Assembly: GCA_000504425.1 (NCBI GenBank)
Contig: KI632513.1
Location: forward strand, 2,236,386-2,300,385
Length of the DNA: 64,000 bases
DNA from: Rhodopseudomonas palustris JSC-3b
Lineage (GTDB): Bacteria > Pseudomonadota > Alphaproteobacteria > Rhizobiales > Xanthobacteraceae
Direction of reading: 5' to 3'
Part shown: in pieces, positions 27,887 to 37,081 of the stretch
How the letters are laid out: each line of letters starts with the position of its first letter
Numbering within the stretch: the stretch's first letter is position 1
Notes under the pieces: generated by a model
The model's database searches: none
What the model was told of the DNA's origin: nothing
What the model saw: the letters and a program-made list of their open reading frames with translations, nothing else
Program-made: the position numbers and the translations under genes

Positions 27887-29005
27887 GTGACCGACACGCC
27901 GCTGCAAGCGCATATCAAGCACCTGATCAAGACCGCCGGGCCGATGCCGGTGTGGCGCTACATGGAGCTGTGCCTCACCCACCCGGAGCACGGCTACTAT
28001 GTGGCGCGCGATCCGCTCGGCCGCGACGGCGACTTCATCACCTCGCCAGAAGTCAGCCAGATGTTCGGCGAGCTGCTCGGACTGTGGGCAGCCTCGATCT
28101 GGAAGGCGATCGGCTCGCCGCAACTGGTGCGGCTGGTCGAGCTTGGCCCCGGCCGCGGCACCATGATGTCGGACGCGCTGCGCGCGCTGCGCGTGCTGCC
28201 GCCGCTGTTTCAGTCGATCCAGGTGCATCTGGTCGAGATCAACCCGGTGCTGCGCGAAAAACAGCGCGCCGCGCTCGGCCATCTCGACAATGTCAGCTGG
28301 CACGACAACATCGACGAGGTGCCGGGCGGCACCACGATCCTGTTCGCCAACGAATATTTCGACGTGCTGCCGATCCATCAGGCGGTGCGCAAAGAACAAG
28401 GCTGGCACGAGCGCGTCATCGAGATTGATGACGCGGGCGAGCTGGTGTTTGGCGTCGCCGCTGAACCGATCCCGCGTTTTGAGGCGCTGCTGCCGTCCTG
28501 GGTGCGCGCGGCGCCGATCGGCGCGGTGTTCGAATGGCGCCCGGATTCGGAAATCATGAAGATTGCCACCCGGGTGCGCGAAGAAGGCGGCGCGGCGCTG
28601 ATCATCGACTATGGCCATTCGCGCAGCGACGCCGGCGACACTTTTCAGGCGATCGCCCAGCACGCTTATGCCGATCCGCTGAAACATCCCGGCCAGGCCG
28701 ACCTGACCGCCCATGTCGATTTCCAATCGCTGGCGCGGGCCGCCGAGAGCATCGGCGCCCGGGTGCACGGCCCGGTGACCCAAGGCGAATTCTTGAAGCG
28801 GCTCGGCATCGAGACCCGCGCGCTGGCGCTGATGGCCAAGGCCAGCCCCGAAGTGTCCGAGGACATTGCCACCGCCCTGCAACGCCTAACCGGCGGCGGC
28901 CGCGGCGGCATGGGCTCGATGTTCAAGGTGATCGGCATCTCGGAGGCCGACCTCAACGAGATCGCCGGCCTGACCGACGTGGCGCGCAGCGAGGCAAGCG
29001 CATGA
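27887..29005 (+). CDS. MidA/NDUFAF7-family protein arginine methyltransferase
   Basis: This 372-residue class I SAM-dependent methyltransferase begins with GTG, preceded by GGAG. It has MELCLTHPEHGYYVARDPLGRDGDFITSPE and the SAM site LVELGPGRGTMMSDALRAL, then FANEYFDVLPIHQAV and LIIDYGHS. All are hallmarks of the family that includes mitochondrial NDUFAF7, which methylates an arginine of a complex I subunit. A bacterial complex I role is plausible but not shown. It overlaps pgeF by 4 bp. Confidence 0.92.
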   Translation: MTDTPLQAHIKHLIKTAGPMPVWRYMELCLTHPEHGYYVARDPLGRDGDFITSPEVSQMFGELLGLWAASIWKAIGSPQLVRLVELGPGRGTMMSDALRALRVLPPLFQSIQVHLVEINPVLREKQRAALGHLDNVSWHDNIDEVPGGTTILFANEYFDVLPIHQAVRKEQGWHERVIEIDDAGELVFGVAAEPIPRFEALLPSWVRAAPIGAVFEWRPDSEIMKIATRVREEGGAALIIDYGHSRSDAGDTFQAIAQHAYADPLKHPGQADLTAHVDFQSLARAAESIGARVHGPVTQGEFLKRLGIETRALALMAKASPEVSEDIATALQRLTGGGRGGMGSMFKVIGISEADLNEIAGLTDVARSEASA

Positions 29006-29769
29006 TCCTGACTTCCTCGCGACTGGCCGATCTGCCGGGGCTCCGGCACGCCTTCTTCACCCGCGCGGGCGGGGTCTCGACCGGGATCTATGACAGCCTC
29101 AATGGCGGCATCGGCTCAAAGGACGATCCGGCCTGTGTCGAGGAGAACCGGCGCCGGATGGCGAGCGCGCTCGGCGTGCCCGCCAGCCATCTGCTGACCG
29201 CCTATCAGGTGCACTCGCCGGACGTCGCGATCGTCGACGAGCCGTGGGAGATCGCCGCGCGCCCGCAGGTCGATGCCATCGTCACCCGCACCGAAGGGCT
29301 GGCGATCGGCGTCACCACCGCCGATTGCGGCCCGGTGCTGTTTGCCGATCCGGCCGCCCGGGTGATCGGCGCGGCCCATGCCGGCTGGAAGGGCGCGCTG
29401 ACCGGCGTGCTGGAGACCACGCTCGCCGCGATGGAACAGCTCGGCGCCAGCCGCGCGGGCATCGTCGCGGCGATCGGGCCGCTGATCCGGCAGCCGAGCT
29501 ATGAAGTCGGCGCCGAATTCGTGCAGCGCTTTGTGGCTGACGACCCGGCCTATGCCGCGTTCTTTATACCGTCGAGCCGCGCGGGCCATTCGCTGTTCGA
29601 CCTGGCTGGCTTCATCCGGCAGCGGCTCGAAAACGCCGGGGTCGGCACCATCGACGATATCGGGCTCGACACCTATCCGGACCCGCGGTTCTTCAGCTAT
29701 CGGCGCACTGTGCACCGCCAAGAGCCGGATTACGGCCGGCACGTCCACGCGCTGGCGCTCATCCCCTGA
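29002..29769 (+). CDS. pgeF: Peptidoglycan editing factor PgeF (YfiH/laccase-domain family)
   Basis: This 255-residue protein has FFTRAGGVSTGIYDSLN and YQVHS, and the metal site VTTADCGPVLFAD and GAAHAGWKGAL (His/Cys/His). Family members remove non-canonical residues from UDP-MurNAc peptides; the family also contains purine nucleoside phosphorylase/laccase-like proteins. It is translationally coupled to midA (ATGA at 29002). The lgt-midA-pgeF order is common in Rhizobiales. Confidence 0.93.
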   Translation: MILTSSRLADLPGLRHAFFTRAGGVSTGIYDSLNGGIGSKDDPACVEENRRRMASALGVPASHLLTAYQVHSPDVAIVDEPWEIAARPQVDAIVTRTEGLAIGVTTADCGPVLFADPAARVIGAAHAGWKGALTGVLETTLAAMEQLGASRAGIVAAIGPLIRQPSYEVGAEFVQRFVADDPAYAAFFIPSSRAGHSLFDLAGFIRQRLENAGVGTIDDIGLDTYPDPRFFSYRRTVHRQEPDYGRHVHALALIP

Positions 29770-29938
29770 TTTCTTTAAGCCCCTAAAATTTTTAGATAAT
29801 TTTCCCAGGCGCAGCAGTCTTGCGCTGACTTTACCGGACGGTTGCGACTTTCCTGCCCTAGACCTTAACGGATTTTAACGATATCGCTCGCTCCGCACGG
29901 CCCGCTTCGTCGGCCATCAGGAGACGTGATTCGGTCCC

Positions 29939-30646
29939 ATGCTTGGTCTCTCGCCAGGTCTTCAGCCTGCTGGTCTTCAGCCTGCGCAATCGCGCCCCGC
30001 TCGAACCACCCTTGGTCGAGCCCTCGCTTGGCGCTTGGTTCGCGCCGTGGCTGCGCTGGCGATCGCCAGCGCCGCTGCCGGCTGCGTCTCCAACGGCAAC
30101 TCCCCGCAAAACGCCTTCGCGCAAATGGGCGGTGCCGGTGGCACCACCGTCGCCTTCGAGTCGATCGACGGCCCGCCGCCGCAGGTGTTCGACCGCCTGG
30201 TCGGCGCGCTCGACAGTGAATCCAAGCTGCGCAACGTTTCGGTGGTGTCGCGCCAGGGCGCGGCCGCGTACCGGGTGCGCAGCTATCTGGCCGCCCATAT
30301 CCGCGGCGGCCGCACCAGCATCGCCTGGGTCTGGGACGTCTATGACCGCGATCAGCAGCGCGCGCTGCGGCTATCCGGCGAGGAAGCGGCCGGCAAGGCC
30401 GGACGCGACGCCTGGGCACAAGCCGACGATGTCGTGCTGCGCCGGATTGCGCAGGCGGGCCTGACCGGCCTGACCCAGGCGCTGAACGGCAATGCGCCGG
30501 AACCGAGCGCGCCCGCCCGATCGGCCGGCACCGCGGTCGCCGCCGCCCAGCCGCCCGCCAGCGAGCCGCGCAGTGCCGAGGTGCGCAGCTCTGACAGCCC
30601 GGCGCCGACCATGAGCCTTGCCGCCGCGGATTTCAGCGCGCATTAA
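29939..30646 (+). CDS. Predicted lipoprotein of unknown function
   Basis: This protein has up to 235 residues, with a lipobox ASAAAGC (Cys49) after a hydrophobic stretch. An exported lipoprotein processed by Lgt (encoded nearby) and LspA is therefore likely. The 48-residue leader is long, and a start at the TTG near 30035 would give a normal one. The mature part has VAFESIDGPPPQVFDRLVGAL and YRVRSYLAAHI, then a Pro/Ala/Ser-rich tail. A direct repeat (gtcttcagcctgc) lies in the first codons. I do not recognise a function. Confidence 0.75.
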   Translation: MLGLSPGLQPAGLQPAQSRPARTTLGRALAWRLVRAVAALAIASAAAGCVSNGNSPQNAFAQMGGAGGTTVAFESIDGPPPQVFDRLVGALDSESKLRNVSVVSRQGAAAYRVRSYLAAHIRGGRTSIAWVWDVYDRDQQRALRLSGEEAAGKAGRDAWAQADDVVLRRIAQAGLTGLTQALNGNAPEPSAPARSAGTAVAAAQPPASEPRSAEVRSSDSPAPTMSLAAADFSAH

Positions 30647-30817
30647 CAATTCGGATCATAACCGGCGAAAAGCACGGTCTGATCCGGCAATACGGTACCC
30701 GATGGGTTGCCAGTGCCAACGTGTCCTTGTTAAGAGGACCCCCGTCCAGATGGCCTGTTCTGTGAGTATTCCGATATGTTGAACGTTGTATCCACCAAAT
30801 CCGGGGGGGAGGCGTCG

Positions 30818-31771
30818 ATGTCGGGCAAGAACGGCTCCGTCAAGCTGGTCGCCGGCAATTCCAACCGCGCGCTGGCGCAGGAAATCGCCAACTGGCTCGG
30901 CATGCCGCTCACCAAAGCGGTGGTCCGCCGCTTTGCCGACATGGAAGTATTCGTTGAGATTCAGGAAAACGTCCGCGGTTCGGACGTGTTCATCCTGCAA
31001 TCGACTTCGTTCCCGGCCAATGACCACTTGATGGAACTGCTGATCATCACCGATGCCTTGCGGCGTGCTTCCGCGCGTCGCATCACTGCGGTGATCCCGT
31101 ATTTCGGCTATGCCCGGCAGGACCGTAAAGCCGGCCCGCGCACTCCGATCTCGGCCAAGCTCGTCTCCAACCTGATCACCCATGCCGGTGCCGACCGGGT
31201 GATGACGCTCGATCTGCACGCTGGGCAGATTCAGGGCTTCTTCGATATCCCGACCGACAATCTCTATGCCTCGCCGGTGATGGTGCGCGACATCCGCGAA
31301 CGCTTTGACCTCAGCAAGGTCATGGTGGTGTCGCCGGACGTCGGCGGCGTGGTCCGTGCCCGTGGTCTTGCCAAGCGCATCAATGCGCCGCTGGCGATCA
31401 TCGACAAGCGCCGCGAACGCGCCGGCGAATCCGAAGTGATGAATGTGATCGGTGAAGTCGACGGCTACACCTGCATTCTGGTCGACGACATCGTCGATTC
31501 CGGCGGCACGCTGGTCAATGCGGCCGAAGCGCTGCTCGGCAAGGGTGCCACCGAGGTGTACGCCTACATCACCCATGGCGTGCTGTCGGGCGGTGCCACC
31601 ACCCGCATCATCAATTCCAGGCTCAAGGAACTGGTGATCACCGACTCGATCCAGGCCACGGAAGCGGTGCGCAACGCGCCCAACATCCGCTCGCTGTCGA
31701 TCTCGTCGCTGATCGGTGAAGCGATCGGCCGCACCGCTGCCGAAGAATCGGTGTCGAGCCTGTTCGATTAA
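30818..31771 (+). CDS. prs: Ribose-phosphate pyrophosphokinase (PRPP synthetase)
   Basis: This 317-residue enzyme makes PRPP from ribose 5-phosphate and ATP for purine, pyrimidine, His, Trp and NAD synthesis. It has [32 protein letters not shown], the [20 protein letters not shown] active-site region and the PRPP loop [12 protein letters not shown]. The start at 30818 has a strong GGGGGAGG; an ATG 42 bases earlier is less likely. It is followed by a clear terminator and is probably a single-gene transcript. Confidence 0.97.
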   Translation: MSGKNGSVKLVAGNSNRALAQEIANWLGMPLTKAVVRRFADMEVFVEIQENVRGSDVFILQSTSFPANDHLMELLIITDALRRASARRITAVIPYFGYARQDRKAGPRTPISAKLVSNLITHAGADRVMTLDLHAGQIQGFFDIPTDNLYASPVMVRDIRERFDLSKVMVVSPDVGGVVRARGLAKRINAPLAIIDKRRERAGESEVMNVIGEVDGYTCILVDDIVDSGGTLVNAAEALLGKGATEVYAYITHGVLSGGATTRIINSRLKELVITDSIQATEAVRNAPNIRSLSISSLIGEAIGRTAAEESVSSLFD

Positions 31772-31794
31772 ACAGCGCCGACCGATCTGATCTT

Positions 31795-31835
31795 GCAGGC
31801 CGCCCCTGAGGGAACTCAGGGGCGGCCTGCTTTTT
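31795..31835 (+). terminator. Strong Rho-independent terminator after prs
   Basis: A 16-bp perfect stem (gcaggccgcccctgag / ctcaggggcggcctgc) closed by a GGAA tetraloop is followed by five T. It lies 23 bp after the prs stop. Confidence 0.95.
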
Positions 31836-31865
31836 GATGCCTGCTTTTAATGATAGCGCCGCGGC

Positions 31866-32381
31866 TCACATGATGCCGGCGGCAACCTGGCCGCGCAGCC
31901 GCTCGAAGCTCGCCAAGGTGTCGGCGCAGGCCTGCGCCACTTCGCGTCCCTTGCGGACGAAATGCTCGCGGATGAAGGCGAACTGCTCCTCGGTCTCGGC
32001 AAAGCCCTGCGGGGTCGAGATCGCGGAAAACACCGGCACCTCAGTGCGCAGCTGCACGTCCATCAAAGCCCGGATCACGGTTTCTGCGACATAGCCGTGC
32101 AAGCCGCTGTCGACCACCAGGCCCGCCGCGACCAGCGCGGTGTAACGGCGGGGCTTGGCCAGCGTCTGCACATGCAGCGGGATCTCGAACGCCCCCGGCA
32201 CTTCAAAGCGATCGACCTGCGCCGGCAAGATGCCGCAGGCCTCGATCTCGGCGCTGAAGGCGTCCCAACAGCCCCCCACCACATCCTGGTGCCAGGACGA
32301 TTGCACAAAGGCGACGCGCTGCGGCTTGGCAAAGCGAACCGGCGTGCGGGCCTCTGTGGTGACGATATCGCGGCTCGACAT
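31866..32381 (-). CDS. ribH2: 6,7-dimethyl-8-ribityllumazine synthase, RibH2 type
   Basis: This 171-residue enzyme condenses the ribitylaminouracil and butanone phosphate precursors of riboflavin. It resembles the type II (decameric) lumazine synthase of Brucella and Rhizobiales: FVQSSWHQDVVGGCWDAF, VPGAFEIPLHVQTLAK, and ISTPQGFAETEEQFAFI in place of the usual VLTTE...A region. The ATG at 32381 has AGAGAG 7 bases upstream; the ATG six bases earlier is too close to it. No other rib gene is adjacent; ribF lies about 16 kb away. Confidence 0.92.
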   Translation of the reverse strand: MSSRDIVTTEARTPVRFAKPQRVAFVQSSWHQDVVGGCWDAFSAEIEACGILPAQVDRFEVPGAFEIPLHVQTLAKPRRYTALVAAGLVVDSGLHGYVAETVIRALMDVQLRTEVPVFSAISTPQGFAETEEQFAFIREHFVRKGREVAQACADTLASFERLRGQVAAGIM

Positions 32382-32800
32382 GAACATACTCTCTGGTTTG
32401 GACTTGCGCGGGGGCGACTATGCCGAAAGCAAAAAGCGCCAACAAGATCGCCTGCAGTTTCCCGTGTGCCGGAATCAACGGGCAGAAATATGCCGGGACT
32501 CGCCAGACGGGAATGACCACGCCGGACTCGGGCTCCGTGCATTTGATTCCGGTTTGTTCTGGGCTCGGACGTCACACTTGTGGACGGGCCCGGGTTTGCC
32601 TGTGGATGGGCAGGTCGTGCCGTTGCACAGATTCCGCAAATCACATCATCTCAGTTCTGCAAGCCTTCGATCAGTTACTCGCATCCGATCAGTAACGGCT
32701 GGCGTAGTTGCGTCATGATCCGCAGCGCGGCGTTTCCTTCGCAGTCTGACGGTCCTTCAGCGTGTGTACCAATAATTTCAAAACGTAAGGTCGCGACGGC
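32382..32800. other. 419-bp divergent intergenic region with a spaced inverted repeat
   Basis: The region lies between ribH2 and the YbjN-like gene. It contains a perfect 10-bp inverted repeat, ccggaatcaa (32469-32478) and ttgattccgg (32543-32552), enclosing 64 bases with smaller internal hairpins and two related gccggactcg/gccgggactcg motifs. It could be a structured leader of ribH2 or an operator pair. I looked for the conserved boxes of the FMN riboswitch and did not find them. Confidence 0.55.
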
Positions 32801-33301
32801 ATGCCCTTGCTGGAAGGCATCTTTGAATCAAAAAACAATCCGCTGGCGGCGGTGGAAGACATTGCCGCCTCGAATGATCTGTCGTTTGAGCGCTCCGGCG
32901 ACGACGAAATCATCATGCTCTCCAAGGGCAACTGGACCGATTATCAGCTGTCCTTCACTTGGATGAACGAGATCGAAGCGCTGCATCTGGCCTGCGCATT
33001 CGAACTCAAAGTACCGTCGGCGCGCCGCGCCGAGGTGCAGCGCCTGATGGCGATGATCAATGAGCAGATGTGGATCGGCCATTTCGACATCTGGACCCAC
33101 ACCGGCACGGTGATGTACCGCCAGGCGCTGCTGCTGCCGGGCGGGCTGAACGCCACCACCGCCCAGTGCGAAAGCATGTTGATCGGCGCGCTGCACGCCT
33201 GCGAGCGTTATTACCCGGCGCTGCAATTCGTGGTCTGGGCCGGCAAGTCGGCCGAAGAAGCGATGCAGAGCGCGATGTTCGACACCGCTGGCGAGGCGTA
33301 A
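32801..33301 (+). CDS. YbjN-domain protein (type III secretion chaperone-like fold)
   Basis: This 166-residue protein resembles the YbjN family: NPLAAVEDIAASNDLSFERSGDDEI, WTDYQLSFTWMNEIEALHLACAFELKVP and MINEQMWIGHFDIW. YbjN proteins are small cytoplasmic proteins implicated in stress and motility regulation; the molecular role is unsettled. It precedes proC by 106 bp on the same strand, a pairing that also occurs in other Rhizobiales as far as I recall. Confidence 0.85.
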   Translation: MPLLEGIFESKNNPLAAVEDIAASNDLSFERSGDDEIIMLSKGNWTDYQLSFTWMNEIEALHLACAFELKVPSARRAEVQRLMAMINEQMWIGHFDIWTHTGTVMYRQALLLPGGLNATTAQCESMLIGALHACERYYPALQFVVWAGKSAEEAMQSAMFDTAGEA

Positions 33302-33407
33302 CCGCCACGCCACGGCGACGAAACAGGTGGATGCCGGAATGAATTCGGCCCCCGCCGCCGACCTTGGTGCTATGGTCCCGGCCGCTTCGCTATCCGGGAT
33401 ATTGCCA

Positions 33408-34244
33408 ATGCCGATCACGTCCAAGACCAGCCCTCTCGCGCAACTCAGCGGCACCATCGTATTGGCCGGTGCCGGCAAAATGGGCGGTGCGCTCCTGACC
33501 GGATGGCTGGCGCAGGGGCTCGATGGCTGCAATGTCGCGGTGCTCGAGCCAGCCCCCTCCGATGACATCGCCGCCCTCACCCAACGCGGCGTGCGCTTCA
33601 ACGCGGCGCCGCAGGACCTCGGCACGGTCGACGCGCTGGTGATCGCGGTCAAGCCGCAGATGTTCCGCGAAGCCGCCGCCCAGCTGAAAGCCTATGTCAG
33701 CCCCTCGACACTGGTGGTGTCGATCATGGCCGGCATCACCGTCAGCGCGCTGCAGGACGCCTGCGGCGGCGCCGTGGTGCGCGCCATGCCCAATACCCCG
33801 GCCGCGATCGGCCGCGGCATCACCGTCGGCGTCGCGGCCGCTGAGGTCAGCGCCGGCCAGCGCAGCACCGCCGACGCGCTGCTGCGTGCCACCGGCGCGG
33901 TGGAATGGGTCGATGACGAACAGCTGATCGACGCGGTCACCGCGGTATCGGGCTCGGGCCCGGCCTATGTGTTCCTGCTGGCCGAAGAACTGGCGCGCGC
34001 CGGCGTCGAAGCCGGCCTGCCCGAACAGCTCGCGATGAAACTGGCGCGGGCCACCGTCGCCGGCTCCGGCGAACTGCTGCATCGCTCCGAACTCGACGCC
34101 GCCACGCTGCGCAAGAACGTCACCTCGCCGAACGGCACCACCGCCGCCGCGCTCGATGTGCTGATGGCCGATGACGGGCTGCGGCCGCTGATGATCCGCG
34201 CGGTCGCCGCCGCCAAGCAGCGTTCGGAAGAACTGGCGAAGTAA
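33408..34244 (+). CDS. proC: Pyrroline-5-carboxylate reductase
   Basis: This 278-residue enzyme performs the last step of proline synthesis. It has the Rossmann motif VLAGAGKMGGALLTGWL, AVKPQMF, MPNTPAAIGRGIT, SGSGPAYVFLLAEEL and a C-terminal VTSPNGTTAAALDVL, all diagnostic. The start was set at 33408 by typical family length and a GGGA upstream. An in-frame ATG at 33339 would add 23 residues without similarity. Confidence 0.94.
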   Translation: MPITSKTSPLAQLSGTIVLAGAGKMGGALLTGWLAQGLDGCNVAVLEPAPSDDIAALTQRGVRFNAAPQDLGTVDALVIAVKPQMFREAAAQLKAYVSPSTLVVSIMAGITVSALQDACGGAVVRAMPNTPAAIGRGITVGVAAAEVSAGQRSTADALLRATGAVEWVDDEQLIDAVTAVSGSGPAYVFLLAEELARAGVEAGLPEQLAMKLARATVAGSGELLHRSELDAATLRKNVTSPNGTTAAALDVLMADDGLRPLMIRAVAAAKQRSEELAK

Positions 34245-34295
34245 TAGATTCCGCTTGGGGCAGATGAACAGCTGAACGCTAAGCGTCCGGCTGTT

Positions 34296-34381
34296 ACTCC
34301 CCCACCCCGGCCTCCGCAACCCGGACGGCGCGGAGCGCCGATCCGGGTGCTCGGCCGACCCTCCCCGCAAGGGGGAGGGAT
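34296..34381. repeat. Dispersed GC-rich repeat with ccctccccc/gggggaggg arms
   Basis: ctcccccaccccggcct...ccggac...gatccggg...ccctccccgcaagggggaggg forms nested inverted repeats in the gap between proC and the sensor kinase. It is related to the element at 40479-40609. Such elements recur between genes in Bradyrhizobium-type genomes. Confidence 0.7.
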
Positions 34382-34390
34382 CAAACCGGA

Positions 34391-35779
34391 CTACACCGGC
34401 ACGCGCACCGTGGCGCGCAGGCCGCCCATCGGACTGTCGCTGAGCAGAATGTCGCCGCCATGCGAGCGGGCGATATCGCGCGCGATCGCAAGCCCCAGCC
34501 CGGTGCCGCCTTCGTCTTGATTGCGGGCATCATCGAGGCGCAGGAACGGCTTGAACACCTCCTCGCGCATCGCATGGGGAATGCCCGGGCCGTCATCATC
34601 AACCGTCACGGTCAGATAGCGATGGTCGCGGTGGCCGGTGATCGCGATGTTGTCGGCATAGCGCGCGGCATTCGACACCAGATTGGCCAGGCAGCGCTTG
34701 AACGCCGCGGGCTTGACCGTCACCACCGGCTCGCCGTGGAACTGGACGGTGGCGACGTGGCCGTGCCGTTCGGCATCGCTGCGCAATTCTTCCAGCGCCG
34801 CCGCCATGTCGGTCGGCTGCGCCTGCTCGCCGCTGTCGCCGCGCGCGAATGCCAGATAGTCCTCCAGCATCCACGCCATCTCATCGACGTCCTTGCGCAT
34901 CGCCTCGGTTTCCGGGCTGTCGCCAAGCAGCGCCAGCTCCAGCTTGAAGCGCGTCAGGATGGTGCGCAGATCGTGCGACACGCCGGCCAGCATCGCGGTG
35001 CGCTGCTCCATGGCGCGTTCGACGCGGGACTTCATCTCGATGAAGGCATAAGCGGCGCGGCGCACCTCGCGCGCCCCGCGTGGCCGGAAGTTCGACACCT
35101 CGCGGCCTTTGCCAAAACTCTCGGCGGCATCGGCGAGCCGCAGGATCGGCCGGATCTGATTGCGCAGAAACAGCACCGCGACCACCAGCAGCAGCGTCGA
35201 AGTACCAAGCATCCAGAACAAGAAGATTTCGGAGTTGGAGGCGTAGGCCGCGCTACGCTGGGCAAAAACCCGCATCACCGCGTCATCGAGCTGAATGCGG
35301 ATCTCGACCAGATTGGAGCGGCCCACAGTGTCGATCCAGAACGGCCGCGCGACACGGCGGCTGAGCTGGCGCGAGATCGATTGATCGAGCAGCGAGAAGA
35401 ACGGTTTGGGGCCCGGCGGCGGCATGTCGTCCGGCCCGAGAAAATCCACCACCAGACCCAGCTGCTCCTGGGCGATGCGGCGCAATTGGCTGCGGTCCTT
35501 GTCCTGCGGATAGCCTTTGTAGACATCGATCAGCGCCGCGATGTCCTGCACCACCGCGGACGACAGCCGGCGCGTCACCGTGTTCCAGTGCCGCTCCATG
35601 AACACGAACGCCACCACCGATTGCAGCACCACCATCGGCACGATCATGATCAGCAGCGAGCGCGCATACAGCCCCTTGGGCATGAAATCGTTGAAGCGGC
35701 GCCACGCCTGATCGTGGAACGCCACCACCCGCCGCGACACGGTGCGGATCATCGACAGCCCGACGTCGAGAGAACTCAT
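34391..35779 (-). CDS. EnvZ-like sensor histidine kinase
   Basis: This 462-residue inner-membrane kinase has TM1 at about 40-62, a periplasmic sensor region of about 120 residues, TM2 at about 185-205 and a HAMP domain. The dimerisation box LAGVSHDLRTILTRFKLELAL carries the phospho-His near 268, and the HATPase domain shows NLVSNAARYADN, DDDGPGIP and GTGLGLAIARDIARSHGG. It lies 7 bp downstream of the PetR-like regulator gene, so it is the cognate kinase. The signal is unknown. Confidence 0.93.
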   Translation of the reverse strand: MSSLDVGLSMIRTVSRRVVAFHDQAWRRFNDFMPKGLYARSLLIMIVPMVVLQSVVAFVFMERHWNTVTRRLSSAVVQDIAALIDVYKGYPQDKDRSQLRRIAQEQLGLVVDFLGPDDMPPPGPKPFFSLLDQSISRQLSRRVARPFWIDTVGRSNLVEIRIQLDDAVMRVFAQRSAAYASNSEIFLFWMLGTSTLLLVVAVLFLRNQIRPILRLADAAESFGKGREVSNFRPRGAREVRRAAYAFIEMKSRVERAMEQRTAMLAGVSHDLRTILTRFKLELALLGDSPETEAMRKDVDEMAWMLEDYLAFARGDSGEQAQPTDMAAALEELRSDAERHGHVATVQFHGEPVVTVKPAAFKRCLANLVSNAARYADNIAITGHRDHRYLTVTVDDDGPGIPHAMREEVFKPFLRLDDARNQDEGGTGLGLAIARDIARSHGGDILLSDSPMGGLRATVRVPV

Positions 35780-35786
35780 GGCAGCC

Positions 35787-36509
35787 TCAAGGCACCGCGA
35801 TCAGCCGGTAGCCGATGCCCCGCACCGCTTGCAGAAACAGCGGGTTGGCCGGGTCCTGCTCGATCTTGCGGCGCAGCCGGTTGATCTGCACATCGACCGC
35901 GCGCTCATTGACGTCGCCGCCGCCGGTGAGTTCGCCGCGCGCCACGGTTTCGCCCGGCGTCGAGGCCAGCAGCCGCAGCATGTCGCGTTCGCGGTCGGTG
36001 AGATGCACGATCTCCTCCCCCTGGCGCAGCTCGCCGCGCTCAAGGTGAAACACGTATGGACCGAACGTCACCTGCTCGATGCGCTGCGCGGCATTCGGCA
36101 TCGCGCGCTTGAGGATATTGCCGATGCGCAGTAGCAGCTCGCGCGGCTCGAACGGCTTGGCGACGTAATCATCGGCGCCGATCTGCAGCCCCTCGATGCG
36201 GTTTTCCGGCTCGTGCCGCGCGGTGAGCATGATGATCGGCACCGCCGACTCGGTGCGGATCGCGCGCGCCAGATCAAAGCCGCTCTCGCCCGGCATCATC
36301 ACATCCAGGATCAGCAGATCGAAATGCAGCCCGTGCAGCTTGGCACGGGCGTCGGCGGCGCATTTCGCGGTGGTCACCCGATAGCCTTCGCTGGCCAGGA
36401 AGCGCGACAGCAGATCGCGAATCCGGCGGTCGTCATCGACCAGCAGCAGATGCGGCGCATCATCCGCAGGCCGCGGCTGTTTCTTCGGCTGGATCGCGAA
36501 TTCCGTCAC
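35787..36509 (-). CDS. petR: OmpR-family response regulator, PetR-like
   Basis: This 240-residue regulator has a receiver domain with acidic pocket LLLVDDDRRIRDLL, phospho-acceptor Asp69 in LLILDVMMPGESG and the conserved Lys in YVAKPFEPRELLLR. A winged-helix DNA-binding domain ends RAVRGIGYRLIAVP. It resembles PetR of Rhodobacter capsulatus, which is encoded beside a MarR-type PetP and was first found near the cytochrome bc1 operon. It overlaps the MarR gene by 4 bp. The regulon here is unknown. Confidence 0.92.
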   Translation of the reverse strand: MTEFAIQPKKQPRPADDAPHLLLVDDDRRIRDLLSRFLASEGYRVTTAKCAADARAKLHGLHFDLLILDVMMPGESGFDLARAIRTESAVPIIMLTARHEPENRIEGLQIGADDYVAKPFEPRELLLRIGNILKRAMPNAAQRIEQVTFGPYVFHLERGELRQGEEIVHLTDRERDMLRLLASTPGETVARGELTGGGDVNERAVDVQINRLRRKIEQDPANPLFLQAVRGIGYRLIAVP

Positions 36510-37072
36510 CGTCCATCCTTTGATTGGGGCCCACCTGATGGGGGCGCACCGGCGAGGATGCTTTGCAGCACCTTGTCCGGATCATCCTGATCGATCATGC
36601 CACGCAGAAATGTCAGCACGGTCGCACCATCGCCGGCGCCAAGACCGGCGAGCGCATGATTGATGCGGCCGGTCTGCAAGCGCGCCAGTTCGGTGACCAG
36701 CGCTTCGCCCTTGGCGGTGGCGAAAAGAAGACGCTGGCGGCGATCGGTGTCGCCGGCCTTCTGCACGATATAGCCCTCGTCCAACAGCTGTTTCAGCACC
36801 CGCCCGAGTGACTGCTTGGTGATGCGCAGCACGTCGAGCAGATCGGCGACCTTGAGCCCCGGATAGCGCGACACGAAATGCACGACCCGGTGATGGGCGC
36901 GGCCGAACCCGAAGGTTTCGAGCACGTGATCGGCATCACCGACGAAATCGCGGTAGGCAAAAAACAGCAGTTCAATGATGTCCCAGCGCGGCGGCAGCGC
37001 CGCGTCAGCCACAGCGGCGACCTCGCTCTGCGGGGCGGCCGGGGCAAGCTCGGTGCAATTTATGTCAGCCAT
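36506..37072 (-). CDS. petP: MarR-family transcriptional regulator, PetP-like
   Basis: This 188-residue winged-helix regulator has FGFGRAHHRVVHFVSRYPGLKVADLLDVLRI, TKQSLGRVLKQLLDEGYI as recognition helix, and the wing DTDRRQRLLFATAKGE. The first gene of a MarR-OmpR-kinase operon, it matches the petP-petR arrangement of photosynthetic Alphaproteobacteria. The start at 37072 lies inside an inverted repeat (37061-37081), suggesting autoregulation. No Shine-Dalgarno sequence is visible, so the transcript may be leaderless or nearly so. It is divergent from ilvE. Confidence 0.88.
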   Translation of the reverse strand: MADINCTELAPAAPQSEVAAVADAALPPRWDIIELLFFAYRDFVGDADHVLETFGFGRAHHRVVHFVSRYPGLKVADLLDVLRITKQSLGRVLKQLLDEGYIVQKAGDTDRRQRLLFATAKGEALVTELARLQTGRINHALAGLGAGDGATVLTFLRGMIDQDDPDKVLQSILAGAPPSGGPQSKDGR

Positions 37073-37081
37073 ATTGACATA
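37061..37081. promoter_or_regulatory. Inverted repeat overlapping the MarR-type gene start, candidate operator
   Basis: tatgtca, seven bases, then tgacata: two perfect 7-bp arms with the start codon in the spacer. MarR proteins typically bind 16-20 bp palindromes at their own promoters. An AT-rich stretch (37080-37110, including ttttatgttacaaaac) just upstream could hold the promoter. Confidence 0.5.

Noticed and set aside
32388-32800. FMN riboswitch upstream of ribH2
   Set aside because: Expected from Brucella-type ribH2 control, but the conserved boxes (AGGGCGGGGTGAAATTCCCC-like and the downstream GAxTCCGG/CCGAC pairs) are not present in either orientation.
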